Below the pieces are notes generated by a model. That model saw only the letters and a program-made list of their open reading frames with translations, did no database searches and was not told the origin of the DNA. Position numbers and translations under genes: made by a program. Positions 45,522 to 56,590 of a DNA stretch of 64,000 nt are shown piece by piece (within the stretch, counting starts at the first letter, position 1; every line of letters begins with the position of its first letter). Source of the DNA: Pycnopodia helianthoides (taxonomy: Eukaryota; Echinodermata; Asteroidea; Forcipulatida; Asteriidae); the NCBI GenBank assembly GCA_032158295.1, contig CM063253.1, positions 5,115,001-5,179,000 of the forward strand, read 5' to 3'.

Positions 45522-48500
45522 CTGGGGAAGGGGAAAAAGAGAAAGGGGGAAGGGTAAGTTATCAAGTAAGACAAATTTAAATTAAAAAAAAATTTTAACT
45601 TGACAAATAATTTCCAGCATCAACATAACAGTTGCAACGTAAATGTGCACGCCCCTATTTAAAGGTAGAATCATATATTGGTAGAATTAGCGACCATAAA
45701 AACTTATGGAGCTGTAGATCGCATATTAAACTATTTTGAGGAAGGATTCCCTTCAAAGTAATATGGTTTTGATAATCTTTCACCCAAAGTCATTTGAGTC
45801 TGAGAAACCATTCTCATGTAATTCGTACATTTCTCATATTTTTCAATCCGTGGTGTCCGTTCGCGAATGCTGCAGCCAGAGATGCGGTTGGTACCCGCTG
45901 TCACCTCACTGGATGGATTTGATGCTCTTGATGAAATTATCAAGACAGTTTTTTTCTGTTTTTTAAACAAGTATACTCTGTATTCAGCTGGAACTTTCAC
46001 AGGTGCCTTTTATTGAATCTTTTTTGAATATTTGACATATAAATAAGCATTACGTTGACAAAAAACCCAAATCTATGACCTTACCTTTATAGGGGCACTG
46101 TTGTCATGATCATAGTCTGCTTGAGACTGGACTGGAAACATGAACTCTTACCCAGTTACTAAGTTGACCGTCACATCACAAACAAATTTCTTTAAAAGGC
46201 GATGCCATTATCATCGCGTGTGGGCGTGTGTGCAGTAACTGGGTGGAGTTCAGAATTTAATGTCCGGCCACAGACTCGCTGTGATCACGACGACAGTGCC
46301 CCTTTAAGCAAGAAATATTGCTTAAGCAAAGCTCAGCTGGAAACCAGTCAAATAGTAGGAGGGTTAACAACTTGCAAATGTCCCAGAGACAGCCCAGAGA
46401 CACCCAAATCCCCCTTTCTAGCTAACCTTGTGTCATCACAGGCCCATAGGAAACTCAAAAACATTGGTCATGCCCATTTGGGAGTGGAGTTAGGAGTCAA
46501 TGCGACTGCGAAGGGCCCTGGAAAATTTTTCATTCTAGATATTCTCTCAAAAGACCTTGACCATTTTGTTCACCAAGCTTTTTTTTCTTTTCTTTTTTCA
46601 CTTGATTCGAACTTGATATCGGACAAACAAATGCTACGGGGAAGGGGGAAAAAAACCCCAAAACCCAACTAAAATATTGGTACGGCTATGACCGTATAAA
46701 TGCCTGTAATGCTTCCGTAATGCTTCCTACGACCATGCATCACCTGTCACAAACAGTTGAACTTACTTATGGACTAATCCCACAGAGCAATGAAACATGT
46801 TTCCTTTACTGATGACCCCAAGTCCACCACTTCTTCCAGCGCTGTCCATACACACTAGCTCTGGTTCCATGTCCCGATTGGCAACTAGAAGACGTCCATA
46901 GATGACATTGCCGATCTGAGGCAAAGAGGACAATTTAAAATTATGAAATCATCAAGTCGTTGCAACCACGTCGTATCTCCAAAATAAGGAGTTTACGCAA
47001 ACGCCAGTTTTAGAAGCCAACTGGTCGTCTCTTGCTTAAAGTAACCTGGGCCCAATTTCATAGAGCTGCCTAAGCAGAAAATATTGCTTAACAATTGTCT
47101 GCTAAGCAGAAATGGGCAGGACACCAGCTACAATTTGTACATGTGACAAGGTAATTTAGCTGGTAACCTTATTCTGGTAAGCATTATTTTGTTGTGCTTA
47201 GCTCCTCTTGTGCTTAAGCAGCTCTATGAAATTGGGCCCTGGATGTACACTCAAAGTCAATCGATGCCGAGATACGATGTTTCAAGGAGTGCTTTTGCAC
47301 GGAATACAAATTTGTGTTGCACAATGGATTTAGACCTTATTGCACCGACACATCAAGACAGCCATAATCACTACAAAAGAGTCAAACTATTGTTTTTCAA
47401 AAGTCAATACTTGGTCAGAAGAATTTGAGGAAAAATTCCCTTTTTGTCTGTCCTTTTTTTGATACTTTTGGTGAAATGTTGCAGAAGTACTGCAGCAAAT
47501 TGTACTGAGAAATTCCTTTTTTAAATCATACTAATTTGAAAATAGTTTTTGTAATCATTGTGTCAACTAAATTTTCACAAGTTTTTTTTAGGGTCCATTC
47601 TTTAAAACAAGATGACTGAATTTAAATTCATAATTTTTTGAAACTTTTAGGTTAAATTCAATTTGTACATATAAAGGCAAGACGTGCAATAGGTCCTTTT
47701 CAAACTCTTCAAAACAAAAGTTGATAAAAATCAGACAACACAATCTCCATAAAATAACATGTTTTCTTCCATTGAGATGGGAACAGATCGTGCCTGCAGG
47801 AAGTCCAGGCTCTGTGGCTCTTTTGTAAACATGTGATGTCAGAGATTATATGGTCTATAAAGAAAGTAATGAAGAAACTGCAGTTTTATGGTGGGGAGGG
47901 GGGGGGGGAGTAAACCCCAAATAGGGAAAACCCATGTGATCAGGTAGGTACTGAAAACATGCCAGGGTCTGGTTCGGACCGGGATTCGAACCTAGGTGCC
48001 AGGTCGCCAGATATCAAAGGCAGGGTAACAGACACACAAACTCACTCACATCAACATTGGGCCTGTTTCTCTTTGTTGCTCCTTCAAATGCTAAATAAGA
48101 CAGAGTTGCAGGAACACTTCCTCCTACATCTACCTTGTAGACATCGCCAGCTTTTCCCGTCACAATCCCCAGCACGGATTCTCCCTTTACCGGTACATAC
48201 TAATAAATTCCCATAATAAAATCATGAGAGATAACCGAACAGATGGAAGAAAAAAAACAGAAAAAAAACACAAACTATTATTTTAACTGGCTACAGTGTA
48301 CTTTACTTTGTTAATGTTACACTATTCACATTTGACTATGAACAGCACAGTTTTTTAGGTCAGGCAATTGTTCACTCATTGACAGAAAATAACAAATTTG
48401 TTTAGAGGTATTAGGTAAGTTGTACTATTTGTTGGTCTTTGATTAAACAGGTGGTTGCTTTTTGCCAGTTTTGGAAGTTTTTTTTTTAAAGTTACAAAGA

Positions 48501-51500
48501 CATGACCTTTTTGGTTGAAGAGTAGCCCCATTAATAGTGCCAACATGCTGGACTCTCTCCGCTTCTTAGCTCTATGCCTACATTGTACCAGCTACAAAAT
48601 GCTATCATGCCAGAAAATCTTGTAGCGCCCTCTTTGGCGGGTACTTTGGTAGCTGAGATAACCAAGGTTCTAGCCAGGATTTGGTAAAAGGGTATCCAAA
48701 TTTGCTGTAAATTTTAAAACTTGGTGACCAAAATGTTCACTTACAATACATTTACATGTAAATGACAGATAAAAAAGGGTGTCCAAATTTAAAACAGGGT
48801 GTCCAAAAGACACCCAGACACCCACTCCGGCTAACACTATGTACAGACATAATGTATTACTATTAAATTGCAGGGATTTTTTTAACATGGTTGCGTAACT
48901 GAGTAGCTCAGTGGAATGTTACCCCTTATCAACCAACCACTCCAAGTTCAAATTCCTCACTCTGCATAATTTTTTTGTTCATCCCTCCCCCCCCCAAAAA
49001 AAAAACCCAAGCTAGGCCAATTCTTTTTTTAATTAATAAAAGGGATGACTTATTCCCGGACAATGACTGAAAATACGATCCCAGATATTCGGTGGGTGTA
49101 TGTACGTAGGCAACTATTGGCTGTTACTGTACAACACGTTTAAGTTGATGAAGGTTAGAAGGATTATTTAACAAATGGGAGGAAATGAGTTGGGTGGAAA
49201 AGTGACAACAAAATGAACTTTCCCCTTGGAACTCTGTTGATACAAACAGCTTCTCAATAACCTGATTGAAAATGGGTGAAAGGTGCATGTATAAATGTAC
49301 CATTGTAACTGAACCTAAGACTGAAATTCAAGGATTTCAACAGATTATCAGACATGTCAGACAGTTTAAACAACTTTATTTTATCTAGTTCTAGTTTCTG
49401 TTTCATCTTCATGTTTGTGAATGTGAACAATGTTCCTGTTATCGGATCGGAAACCAGTGACACCGGACGTCCGTCGATATATGATATTACTCAAATACTC
49501 GATACTATTTTGGCATCGATATCACCGATGTCACTTAAAAAAATATATATTTATCGACATTTCGGTATATCGAACATTTTGACGTATCTAAATTTCGATG
49601 TTCCTAAATGACATCGAAAACACCGAAAGAGTGTCCTGAAAGATTATCCAGAAAATCTCGGCTTTTAGAAAAGCTGCCGTCTCTATTTGTAGCTTAAAAT
49701 ATTTGAGTAGGCCTGCTAAATAAAATATGTTCGGCGACAAACTGCGGTTGTGAAGTAGTTCTCTGTGTTTCACCGCCGCTATAGTTCACGACTGTTTCAA
49801 TTGCGCAGTAAAATCTGAAAAGAAACCAGCTATGCCGCCCCAGAGCCTATCGGTTGTTTTGGACGTAACCCTCCATTGATCTGATTGGTTGTTAATTTCT
49901 GTTCTCTCGCTGGTATCTCCCGGTGTTTTGATTGTTCAAAAAGTAAGGTCCACGGCATCCTAAATTCTCTTACTTTTGTAAAATAAAGCCTAAACGTTGC
50001 GTAGTTTTTCGTAACCAAGCTGACATTTCAAATGAACTGTGCTCCGCAGACCACGCTGTGAACGGAGCGTGCGGACCAGCGACGCCACTGCTGTATACGC
50101 TCTTATCGCGACACCAGCGATAATGATTATTGCACGTTCGGGGGAATAACCTTTTTTTCCAGAGCATGCGCAGAAACAGTCAAGTCTTTCGTCAAGGCGT
50201 TGTTAACAGAATTTTGCACGCTAACGCGTAATGCGCTGGTATATTTCTCGTAATATCGTGATGTTTTGAAACGCCCTCTAGCGTTCAATGTTTCTTAGTT
50301 TTAATGTAGCACGCAAAGTCCCGTGATAACAAAGACTACAAGCCTATTAACTGGAAACGATGTGACTACTTGTGTATCGCACGGGTTGTGTACGTCGTGA
50401 TCGCGATGTGGTCTGCGTTCCGCAGCACTTTCAAGTGATTTTTTGTTACGGTTTATCCGAACCGAAAAAAATGTAAACGTGTAACCGGACGATCGGTCGG
50501 TTAACCGTGTAACCGGCACAGGCAAAGCCCTGAGGTTTTGTTTTAGAACTACACCAAAACACAAACCTCAAAGCCGCCCTACAACTTGATTGACGCTTCT
50601 GCTCAAAAACGCAATGAATCATGACCATTGTTGAACACTTCCGCGAACTCCATATGTTGCCGACTGACTTCTGATGTCTGCGACTCACGAAGGCTCCGTG
50701 TCATTTTTGGGTGGCCAATCACGAGCCGGGAATTGCGGGGGAGCGTTCTCTGCACACTGCTACTCGCCTAGCAAGCCGAAGCGGCAACGGTAGTTATTTC
50801 TTATCTTCCTTATAAAACCATAAAACATACGGGCTGGCGCAATTTGATATTGTTCGGCGGACTACAGACAACAAGTGCGGAGGATCACACCGAAAACCTG
50901 TGCAACCCTATTAAACTGTCGGTCTTCAGTATATTGAGCGCTTTTTTTTAGGCTTTATCTTGCACACGTATTGTGTTCTATTCAGGACACTTGGCCTAAG
51001 TATGTTGTCCGTCGCGTTAAAAGTGTTTTTCGGAGTATGCACTCAGGTGCTCAACGCCCGCGACCGTAGAGGGCGTAGTGCCTACCCTTCTATCGCGACG
51101 GACAACACACCTACCGCGACGGACAAGTTCTACTTTTTATTTCCCTAGTTAAAATAAGTTTAATTGAAAAATATCCTCGGAGCCACAATTCAGAAAAATA
51201 AAACTTTACGAAAGGTAGCCGAACTTAACTATTCAATCCATTACCCTGAGGGTAATGTAAGTTAGGCTACCTTTCATAAAGTTTTATTTTTCTGATTTGT
51301 GGCTCCTGAGGATATTTTTCAATTAAACTTATTTTAACCAGCCGCACTAAAAGCCGACAACTGACGACGCCTGCCGACAATAAATGTTTAATGCACTTTA
51401 AAACAACGTTTGAACATAAATAAACCATTAATTATATATGTAAAAGAGTCTAAATCACCTTCAATCTGTTGAAAAAGTTGTATTTTTAACTGTAAAAAAA

Positions 51501-52823
51501 GAAGTTTTTTTTACCCCGAATTAGTAACAACTAGTGTCACCATGTTTCATTGAATCCTACTTGGACGATTCCATTATGCAATGGGTGAGTTCTAAGGGCT
51601 TAGTTGTCTTTTTTCTCTTTTTTGTATTTATTACTTTTTTTCTAAATCTTGTTTCTTTCATTTTTGAAGGAACATAGACTTTTAGTGGCTGTCATTATAC
51701 TAATAATGTTGTTTTTCAAATGATATCATTAAAATAAACCACACAAAACAAAATTAATTCTTGTCAACTTTTTACCCCTTGCAGTATAAGCCAAAACAAA
51801 AAATAAAACATGTTTAGCGTTCTGCCTTTTTGAAAAAAATATGCAAAAAAATTAAATTGTAATGGCTGCCTGACATATTTCTCAAGACAAACGGCTGTGA
51901 TATTTTTCAAGATGGTTGCCAGCTTTTTTCAGTGTGTTTTTTCGGTGTGCTCAAGTAAAAAAATACGATGTATTTTAGTTATGTATTTGAGAACTTATTT
52001 TTTTCATCAGAGATCGTACAAAATTGATTCTTAAAAAGAAAAGAAAAGCAGCCTCTAAAAGTAAAAAGGAAGCAGGCGGGGACGCTAAACATTTAAAAAA
52101 AAAAGTATTTGGCCTAGGTATTATCCATGCACGGACACAAATTTTTACTATTTACTAACAAAAAAAAATACAGTTAAAAATACAACTTTTTCAACAGATT
52201 GAAGGTGATTTCGATTAATATGACCCTTTTACATTTATCTAATGGTTCACTTGTGTTAAAATGTTGTTTTAAAGTGCGTTTAAAAAATTTTCTCGTCAGG
52301 CGTCGGCTTTTAGTTTTACTTTCAGTTTTAGTTTTAGGCAAAATAAAAAAAACATCTTTAACGTCCTGCCTTTATGAAAAAGAAGGTGGGCCTATGCAAA
52401 ACAAAATTGTAATGGCTGCCTGACATATTTCTCAAGAATACTACTACTGGAGTATAGTTACTCATTATTACGCCATGCCTTTGGAAGGCAGTGACCATGG
52501 TGACTCATGCACGTCACACACCACACCTACGTAGTCGTCCGTACAGTACATGATGATGAGACCGAGACCATTATGATGGTACATAGAATGATGAGACATA
52601 CCCGTTTTTGGTGATTGTCAATCCAGTACACATTGGGCTCTTTCTTTCTCAAAATTCCACATTTACACGACACTACGCTGTCTGTATCTTGCCGTAAACC
52701 TGGACCAAGACGCAACTTCTTTCCTTTAGACGATGAAATAAGGTGTGAAAGATCATCTCCTGGTAAAACAGTGTCGTTTACTGCGGAAGCTGACGTAGCA
52801 AACGAAGTTCTAGGCGGCGCCAT
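45311..52823 (-). CDS. EXOSC3: EXOSC3 / RRP40, exosome cap subunit (four spliced exons)
   Basis: The coding sequence joins 52823-52602, 48199-48050, 46915-46767 and 45521-45311, giving 243 residues; human EXOSC3 is 275. All borders are GT/AG and the phases agree (0, 0, 2). Order along the protein: an N-terminal domain with CGILRKKEP and VYWID (about 1-74); an S1 domain starting [13 protein letters not shown] and including YKVDVGG and [12 protein letters not shown] (about 75-150, running into [15 protein letters not shown]); and a KH domain with the hallmark GMNG (197-200) followed by [11 protein letters not shown]40 is one of the three S1/KH cap proteins that sit on the RNase PH-like ring and feed RNA into the 3'-5' exosome in nucleus and cytoplasm. 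The N-terminal domain is shorter than in mammals. The identity is very secure. Confidence 0.97.
45660..46075. mobile_element. TTAA-type MITE, second family, diverged (EXOSC3 intron 3)
   Basis: It starts tttaaaggtagaatc and shares cccttcaaagtaatatggtt, ggttggtacccgctgtcacc and ctgtattcagctggaacttt with 30434-30790. Confidence 0.55.
46086..46307. mobile_element. MITE with 'aggggcactgt' inverted ends (EXOSC3 intron 3)
   Basis: The left end is tttataggggcactgttgtc and the right end gacgacagtgcccctttaa, with arms matching for about 80 bp. It resembles the other TTAA-bounded elements in layout. Confidence 0.75.
46767..46915 (-). CDS. EXOSC3: EXOSC3 exon 3 (S1-KH junction)
   Basis: The exon is 149 bp, with an acceptor ending 'cctcag' and a 'gtaagt' donor. 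It encodes [20 protein letters not shown] followed by VCMDS and a Gly-rich loop ending GLVH. It leaves two bases of a Lys codon that exon 4 completes. Confidence 0.96.
47048..47239. mobile_element. 'gggccc' element, complete (EXOSC3 intron 2)
   Basis: The ends are gggcccaatttcatagagctg and cagctctatgaaattgggccc. At 192 bp it is the cleanest copy of the family in the window. Confidence 0.85.
47724..47866 (-). repeat. Dispersed repeat, inverse of 25113-25275
   Basis: See 25113-25275. The shared blocks are aggaagtccaggctctgtgg and ctcttttgtaaacatgtgat. Confidence 0.7.
47924..48030 (-). repeat. tRNA-derived SINE fragment next to EXOSC3 exon 2
   Basis: On the minus strand it has a B box (ggttcgaatcccgg) and a body with cctgatcacatgggttttccc, as in 7068-7318. 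It ends about 20 bp from the exon 2 donor. Confidence 0.6.
48050..48199 (-). CDS. EXOSC3: EXOSC3 exon 2 (S1 domain)
   Basis: This 150-bp, phase-0 exon has an acceptor ending 'ttattag' and a 'gtgagt' donor. It encodes 50 residues from [13 protein letters not shown] through [13 protein letters not shown], the core S1 RNA-binding barrel of RRP40. A SINE remnant lies about 20 bp beyond the donor. Confidence 0.96.
48661..48840. mobile_element. 'gttctagccaggattt' family element
   Basis: It runs from aaggttctagccaggattt to ctccggctaacacta, the same orientation as 14251-14428. Confidence 0.72.
48898..48965 (+). repeat. tRNA-like remnant
   Basis: It has an A box (gagtagctcagtggaatg) and a B box (agttcaaattcc). 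The acceptor stem is not convincing, so I take it as SINE-derived. Confidence 0.5.
51149..51337. mobile_element. 189-bp hairpin with ~80-bp arms
   Basis: The arms begin ttaaaataagtttaattg and match with few changes through aaagtagcc-like ends, closing on a central ccctgagggtaatg. It lies directly beside a second, larger inverted repeat. Confidence 0.88.
51348..52312. mobile_element. 965-bp element with ~145-bp terminal inverted repeats
   Basis: The left arm 51348-51493 and right arm 52171-52312 share taaaagccgac, gcactttaaaacaacg and caccttcaatctgttgaaaa. The middle (about 680 bp) has no convincing ORF. A segment inside (about 51790-51890) recurs directly at 52335-52437, just outside the right arm. 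Confidence 0.82.
52602..52823 (-). CDS. EXOSC3: EXOSC3 exon 1
   Basis: This exon gives 74 codons from a true ATG (MAPPRTSF...) to a 'gtatgt' donor after Gln-Lys-Arg. It contains [22 protein letters not shown] and VYWID, which align with the N-terminal domain of RRP40. An ORF on the opposite strand over the same bases is a shadow. Confidence 0.94.
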
Positions 52824-52828
52824 TTTAC
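52813..52828 (-). promoter_or_regulatory. YY1-like motif overlapping the EXOSC3 start codon
   Basis: On the minus strand the start context reads aaaATGGCGCCGCC, close to the YY1 consensus (AAnATGGCG) often found at the start codons of housekeeping genes in animals. It is a pattern match only. Confidence 0.3.
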
Positions 52829-53464
52829 CAACGGTTTATAGACGCCCTCTATCGTTCGATCGTCAAATTATAGACCTTTCATCACAGCTTGAAATTTTGC
52901 CACCCAAGGTTGGAAAACTATGGGAGGCCATAAATGCAAAGCAAAAACAAAAAGCCACGGTGTGTAACAATGTTACACAAACATTAAAAAATACTGTTGA
53001 ATTTGTTGGAAACAAAGCAACCAATCATGGGAAGTATTCTGTTTAATTGAAAGTTTGCATGAGAAAGGTTGAATCTGGTCATAACATTTTGTCAACACGA
53101 TTGAATGTTTTGCTAACATTCGGCCGTCCATGCCAAACAGCGCAACTTGTTTATTAACAACGGAAAGGTATTCTTCTTCTGACAAACTCACTTCGGGGAC
53201 TCTTTTGTCTGGTCACGGTTGTTGTTGAGCGGTTTGAATGGGAGGGGGCCTGTGGATGGGGCATATACATGATTGATTAAGGGGGATTCATAGTATTTAA
53301 CCAATCGGTCATTTATTAAACGTATTGGCTAATGTTGTCTTTCTCACAAACTCAATCGTAAACTTACTATTTTTATACTTTTTCATGGAGAAAAACAGGC
53401 CCTGCCAGATTTTTTCTCCAATATTGACATCTAATCATGACAAAAGTTTTAATTTTCAGAATTC

Positions 53465-53600
53465 ATTAGTGGACACACAGAGGGGACTAGGACACACAGA
53501 GGGGACTAGGACACACAGAGGGGACTAGGACACACAGAGGGGACTAGGACACACAGAGGGGAGGACACAGAGGGACAGACACAGAGGGGACTAGGACACC
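53465..53600. repeat. 19-bp minisatellite
   Basis: The unit gacacacagaggggactag is repeated about six times, degenerating with deletions at the right end. Confidence 0.93.
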
Positions 53601-53674
53601 AGAGGAACAAGAAAGAGTGCCAAGAGCTTCAAGGACCCGCTTCCTCTCGTGAGAGTGAAACACGTGCCATTTGC

Positions 53675-54058
53675 TTAACGGAACATTACGGAATTGGTTT
53701 TTGCTAACAAAGCAGTTGCTGGCAGTGTAAGCACTTTATGTAGTCCACCATATACATAAACTGACAAACCTGTAGAAGTTTGAGATCGATCGGCCATCTG
53801 GGTCACGAGAAAATAGTGAAAAACCGATTATACATTTGCATGAAATCATATAGGTTCAACAAACGAATAAAACGCTCACTGAGCGATAAACTGCTATCGG
53901 AAAATTAGTTTATTCATTTCTCATCAAACATGGCATTTCAGACAGAAATATTTCAAGGGATGTTTTCTACTATCATCATCATTAGACCGTGTAAGTTTTA
54001 TGTAAATCTGTGATAAAAAGTATATTTTACAATTACCAATTCTGTAATGTTCCTTTAA
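53675..54058 (-). mobile_element. ~390-bp TTAA element, copy 3
   Basis: It is in reverse orientation relative to copies 1 and 2, with TTAA on both sides. It has a C at the first terminal base and a few small deletions. Confidence 0.87.
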
Positions 54059-54278
54059 TAGAAAATCACAATTTAAACTCGGGCCGTAGAATCAACACCT
54101 TGACGTCAGACCTTGCTCTATGGTAAGACTCAGAGGGCCAACAACAGAAGCACAGGGCACGTTCCCTACCTTGCTCACCCTTGTCGACTTCACCGGGACG
54201 AGTTAATGAACTGACGTCAAAGCTTTGGACCTAGTATCTTTAAAGTGGGGCTTGCTTAAAATCCGGAACCTGCGACCA

Positions 54279-54469
54279 GGGCCCAATTTCATAGAGCTGA
54301 TTAAGCAGCAAATATTGCTTATATATTTTCTGCTAAACAAAAATAAGCAGGATACCCGTCACAAATAGTACATGTGGATTCTTATTTACGCTGGTAATCT
54401 TATTCTGGTAAGCATATTTTTATTGTGCTTAGCCACTTTTGTGCTTAAGCAGTTTTATGAAAATGGGCC
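54279..54469. mobile_element. 'gggccc' element, complete
   Basis: The ends are gggcccaatttcatagagctg and gcagttttatgaaaatgggcc, with aatattgctta and tctgctaaac inside. Confidence 0.8.
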
Positions 54470-54982
54470 AAGGCTCCAGATCTTCTTCATTGGTGATACT
54501 CTCTGTTCCTCGCACTCATCGCCTGGCATCCTATGCAGCTGCTCGGCATCTCTCGAACACCTTGCCAGCCAAGTTGAGGAATGCAAAGATTATTTCCTCA
54601 TTAAACAAGACTTAGGTCTATCTGTTCGATTTCTCAGGCCAATTTACCTTAACCGGCACCTTTGAATGGGCCACCAGATACTGTGCGTCTTTGATTAATA
54701 GTCATGTTTTTTTATGACTACCCACGATACCTGGTGGGTCTCCAGTCAAGTTCAACTGTAATGTTCTTCCTCCATGCTGTAACACCCTATAACCGAAGAG
54801 GGTGCACGAACTGGTTCAGGGATGTCTTCCCTGGTAAACACCCAAGTCGATAGCTTCTCAAGTCTGTATAGAACATTTATTAAAGGGCCTTCCAGCTGAT
54901 TAAAATAATAGCTCTCCAGGAAGAAAAAAAACAATCGTCACAGATGTACGGAAGCGAGGGACATTGAGAAAAATAAAAGACA

Positions 54983-55104
54983 TTTGTAATTATGACTTTC
55001 ATCTCAAAATTATGAATTAGCATAAAGTCATAATTATGACCTGTGCCAATTATGACTTGTAGTAAGTCATAATTATGAAATATAAGTCATAATAATGACT
55101 TTGA
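54983..55104. repeat. Cluster of 'agtcataattatgac' palindromes
   Basis: The palindromic core tcataattatga or a close variant occurs about six times in 120 bp in both orientations. Confidence 0.8.
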
Positions 55105-56197
55105 TGTTCTTTCTCTCTCAATGTCCCTTTAACGCTTCCGTGCAGATTCAGTTGAGTTGGAGCTGATTAGATTTCTAGTGAGGGGAGGAGACCCGTGACA
55201 TTTCTCATCAAATTACAGTCCGTTTCAGACAGGCGCTCAAGAGCTGCGCCGAACCAAATTATCGAGTTAAGTTCGTGAACAAGTCAATGTCTGAAACAGT
55301 TAGAAGGGATCGGGACTGGACGCACAAGAATTCGAAAAATCGACTGCTGCAGTCTTTCGGAACGACCCTGGAACGTCTTGGTTTCAGACGTCGATGTTGT
55401 CATGAGCCAGACCTAATGCACATTATGTTAATGTACGGTAATAAGAAGATAATAAATGTATAGCTTTAATGCAATATTTTTTAAGCATGCTTCTTTTCCG
55501 TTCGGCTTATAGCATTGAGGCTTTTATCTGCATATGGTTTCCCGTCTTCTTTTACTAATCCATCTTTCTGTGACCAGTTTTCACGGGTGATTTAATATTT
55601 GCTGTTTACAATAGTTGAGGTCAGCGAGGCGTTTGTTTGTATTCTTATCTCCACCCAACTCGTCTGTCTGAAATCAAATAGGTAAGCCCCTTTATAGTAC
55701 TGTTCCAGTGAAAACAACGAAAACGTGAAAACCTTTGTCAGGGATTATCAATATAGGTTTATCAAAACGTGATTATGTTCGATAACGGCCTTCGTCTGAT
55801 ATAGCAATTGCTTTTCTTGGCTTAAACATACAAAGATCTGGACCAGCTGGGTATTTTGTTGTCTTCTTCTTTTTCTCATATTGTGTTTAATTCCAAGTGA
55901 ATTTCTATTTTTGGTTATTTCTTTTGACCCACCCACCCACAATTTCGAAGAAAGATCGATTTTTTTTTTTTATATTGACTTTTTTTTATGGCGCGCTTTT
56001 AGATTGAATCTGTCCATGCTTCCCCCATGGTAACACAACCCGTAACTTGTTATAAAACGGCGCACGACCCTTTTACATGCAAGTTATTTGATCGGAAAAC
56101 ACTATTATTTATTTTTACCGTCAAGCGAGGGGCCTGTTTGGTTGCGACGCACCCATGGTACGTTGTCAGCACATGCTGACAAGCTTTTTCCATAATG

Positions 56198-56590
56198 TTA
56201 AAAGGAACATTACAGAATTTGTTTTGCTAACAAAACAGTTGCTGGCAGTGTAAGCACTTTATGTAATCCACCATATACATAAACTGACAAACCTGTAGAA
56301 GTTTGACATCGATCGGCCATCTAGTTCACGAGAAAATAGTGAAAAACCGATTACACATTTGCATGAAATCATATAGGTTCAACACATGAATAAAACGCTC
56401 ACTGAGCGATAAACTCCTATCGGAAAATTAGTTGATTCATTTCTCATCAAGTATGGCATTTCAGACAGAAATATTTCAGGGGATGTTTTCTACTAACATC
56501 ATCATTAGACAGTGTAAGTTTTATGTAAATCTGTGATCAAAAGTATATTTTACACGTTTCTTTCTTACCAATTCTGTAATGTTCCTTTAA
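56198..56590 (-). mobile_element. ~390-bp TTAA element, copy 4
   Basis: It is in reverse orientation with TTAA at both ends, and closely similar to copy 3 including its small hairpin (cgctcactgagcg). Confidence 0.88.

Larger units (their letters stand above)
48200..52601 (-). other. EXOSC3 intron 1
   Basis: This 4.4-kb intron has a tRNA-like fragment, one copy of the 'gttctagccaggattt' element and a degenerate TATCGAT-rich repeat at about 49455-49620. It also has a CpG-rich stretch at about 50030-51130 and a nested inverted-repeat complex at 51149-52437. No coding exon is recognised inside it. Confidence 0.7.

Noticed and set aside
46202..46672. 156-codon plus-strand ORF in EXOSC3 intron 3
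   Set aside because: It starts inside a palindromic MITE, has no recognisable motif and ends in low-complexity sequence. It lies opposite a well-supported gene intron.
52615..53046. 143-codon plus-strand ORF
   Set aside because: Its first half is antisense to EXOSC3 exon 1. The reverse strand carries the real protein.
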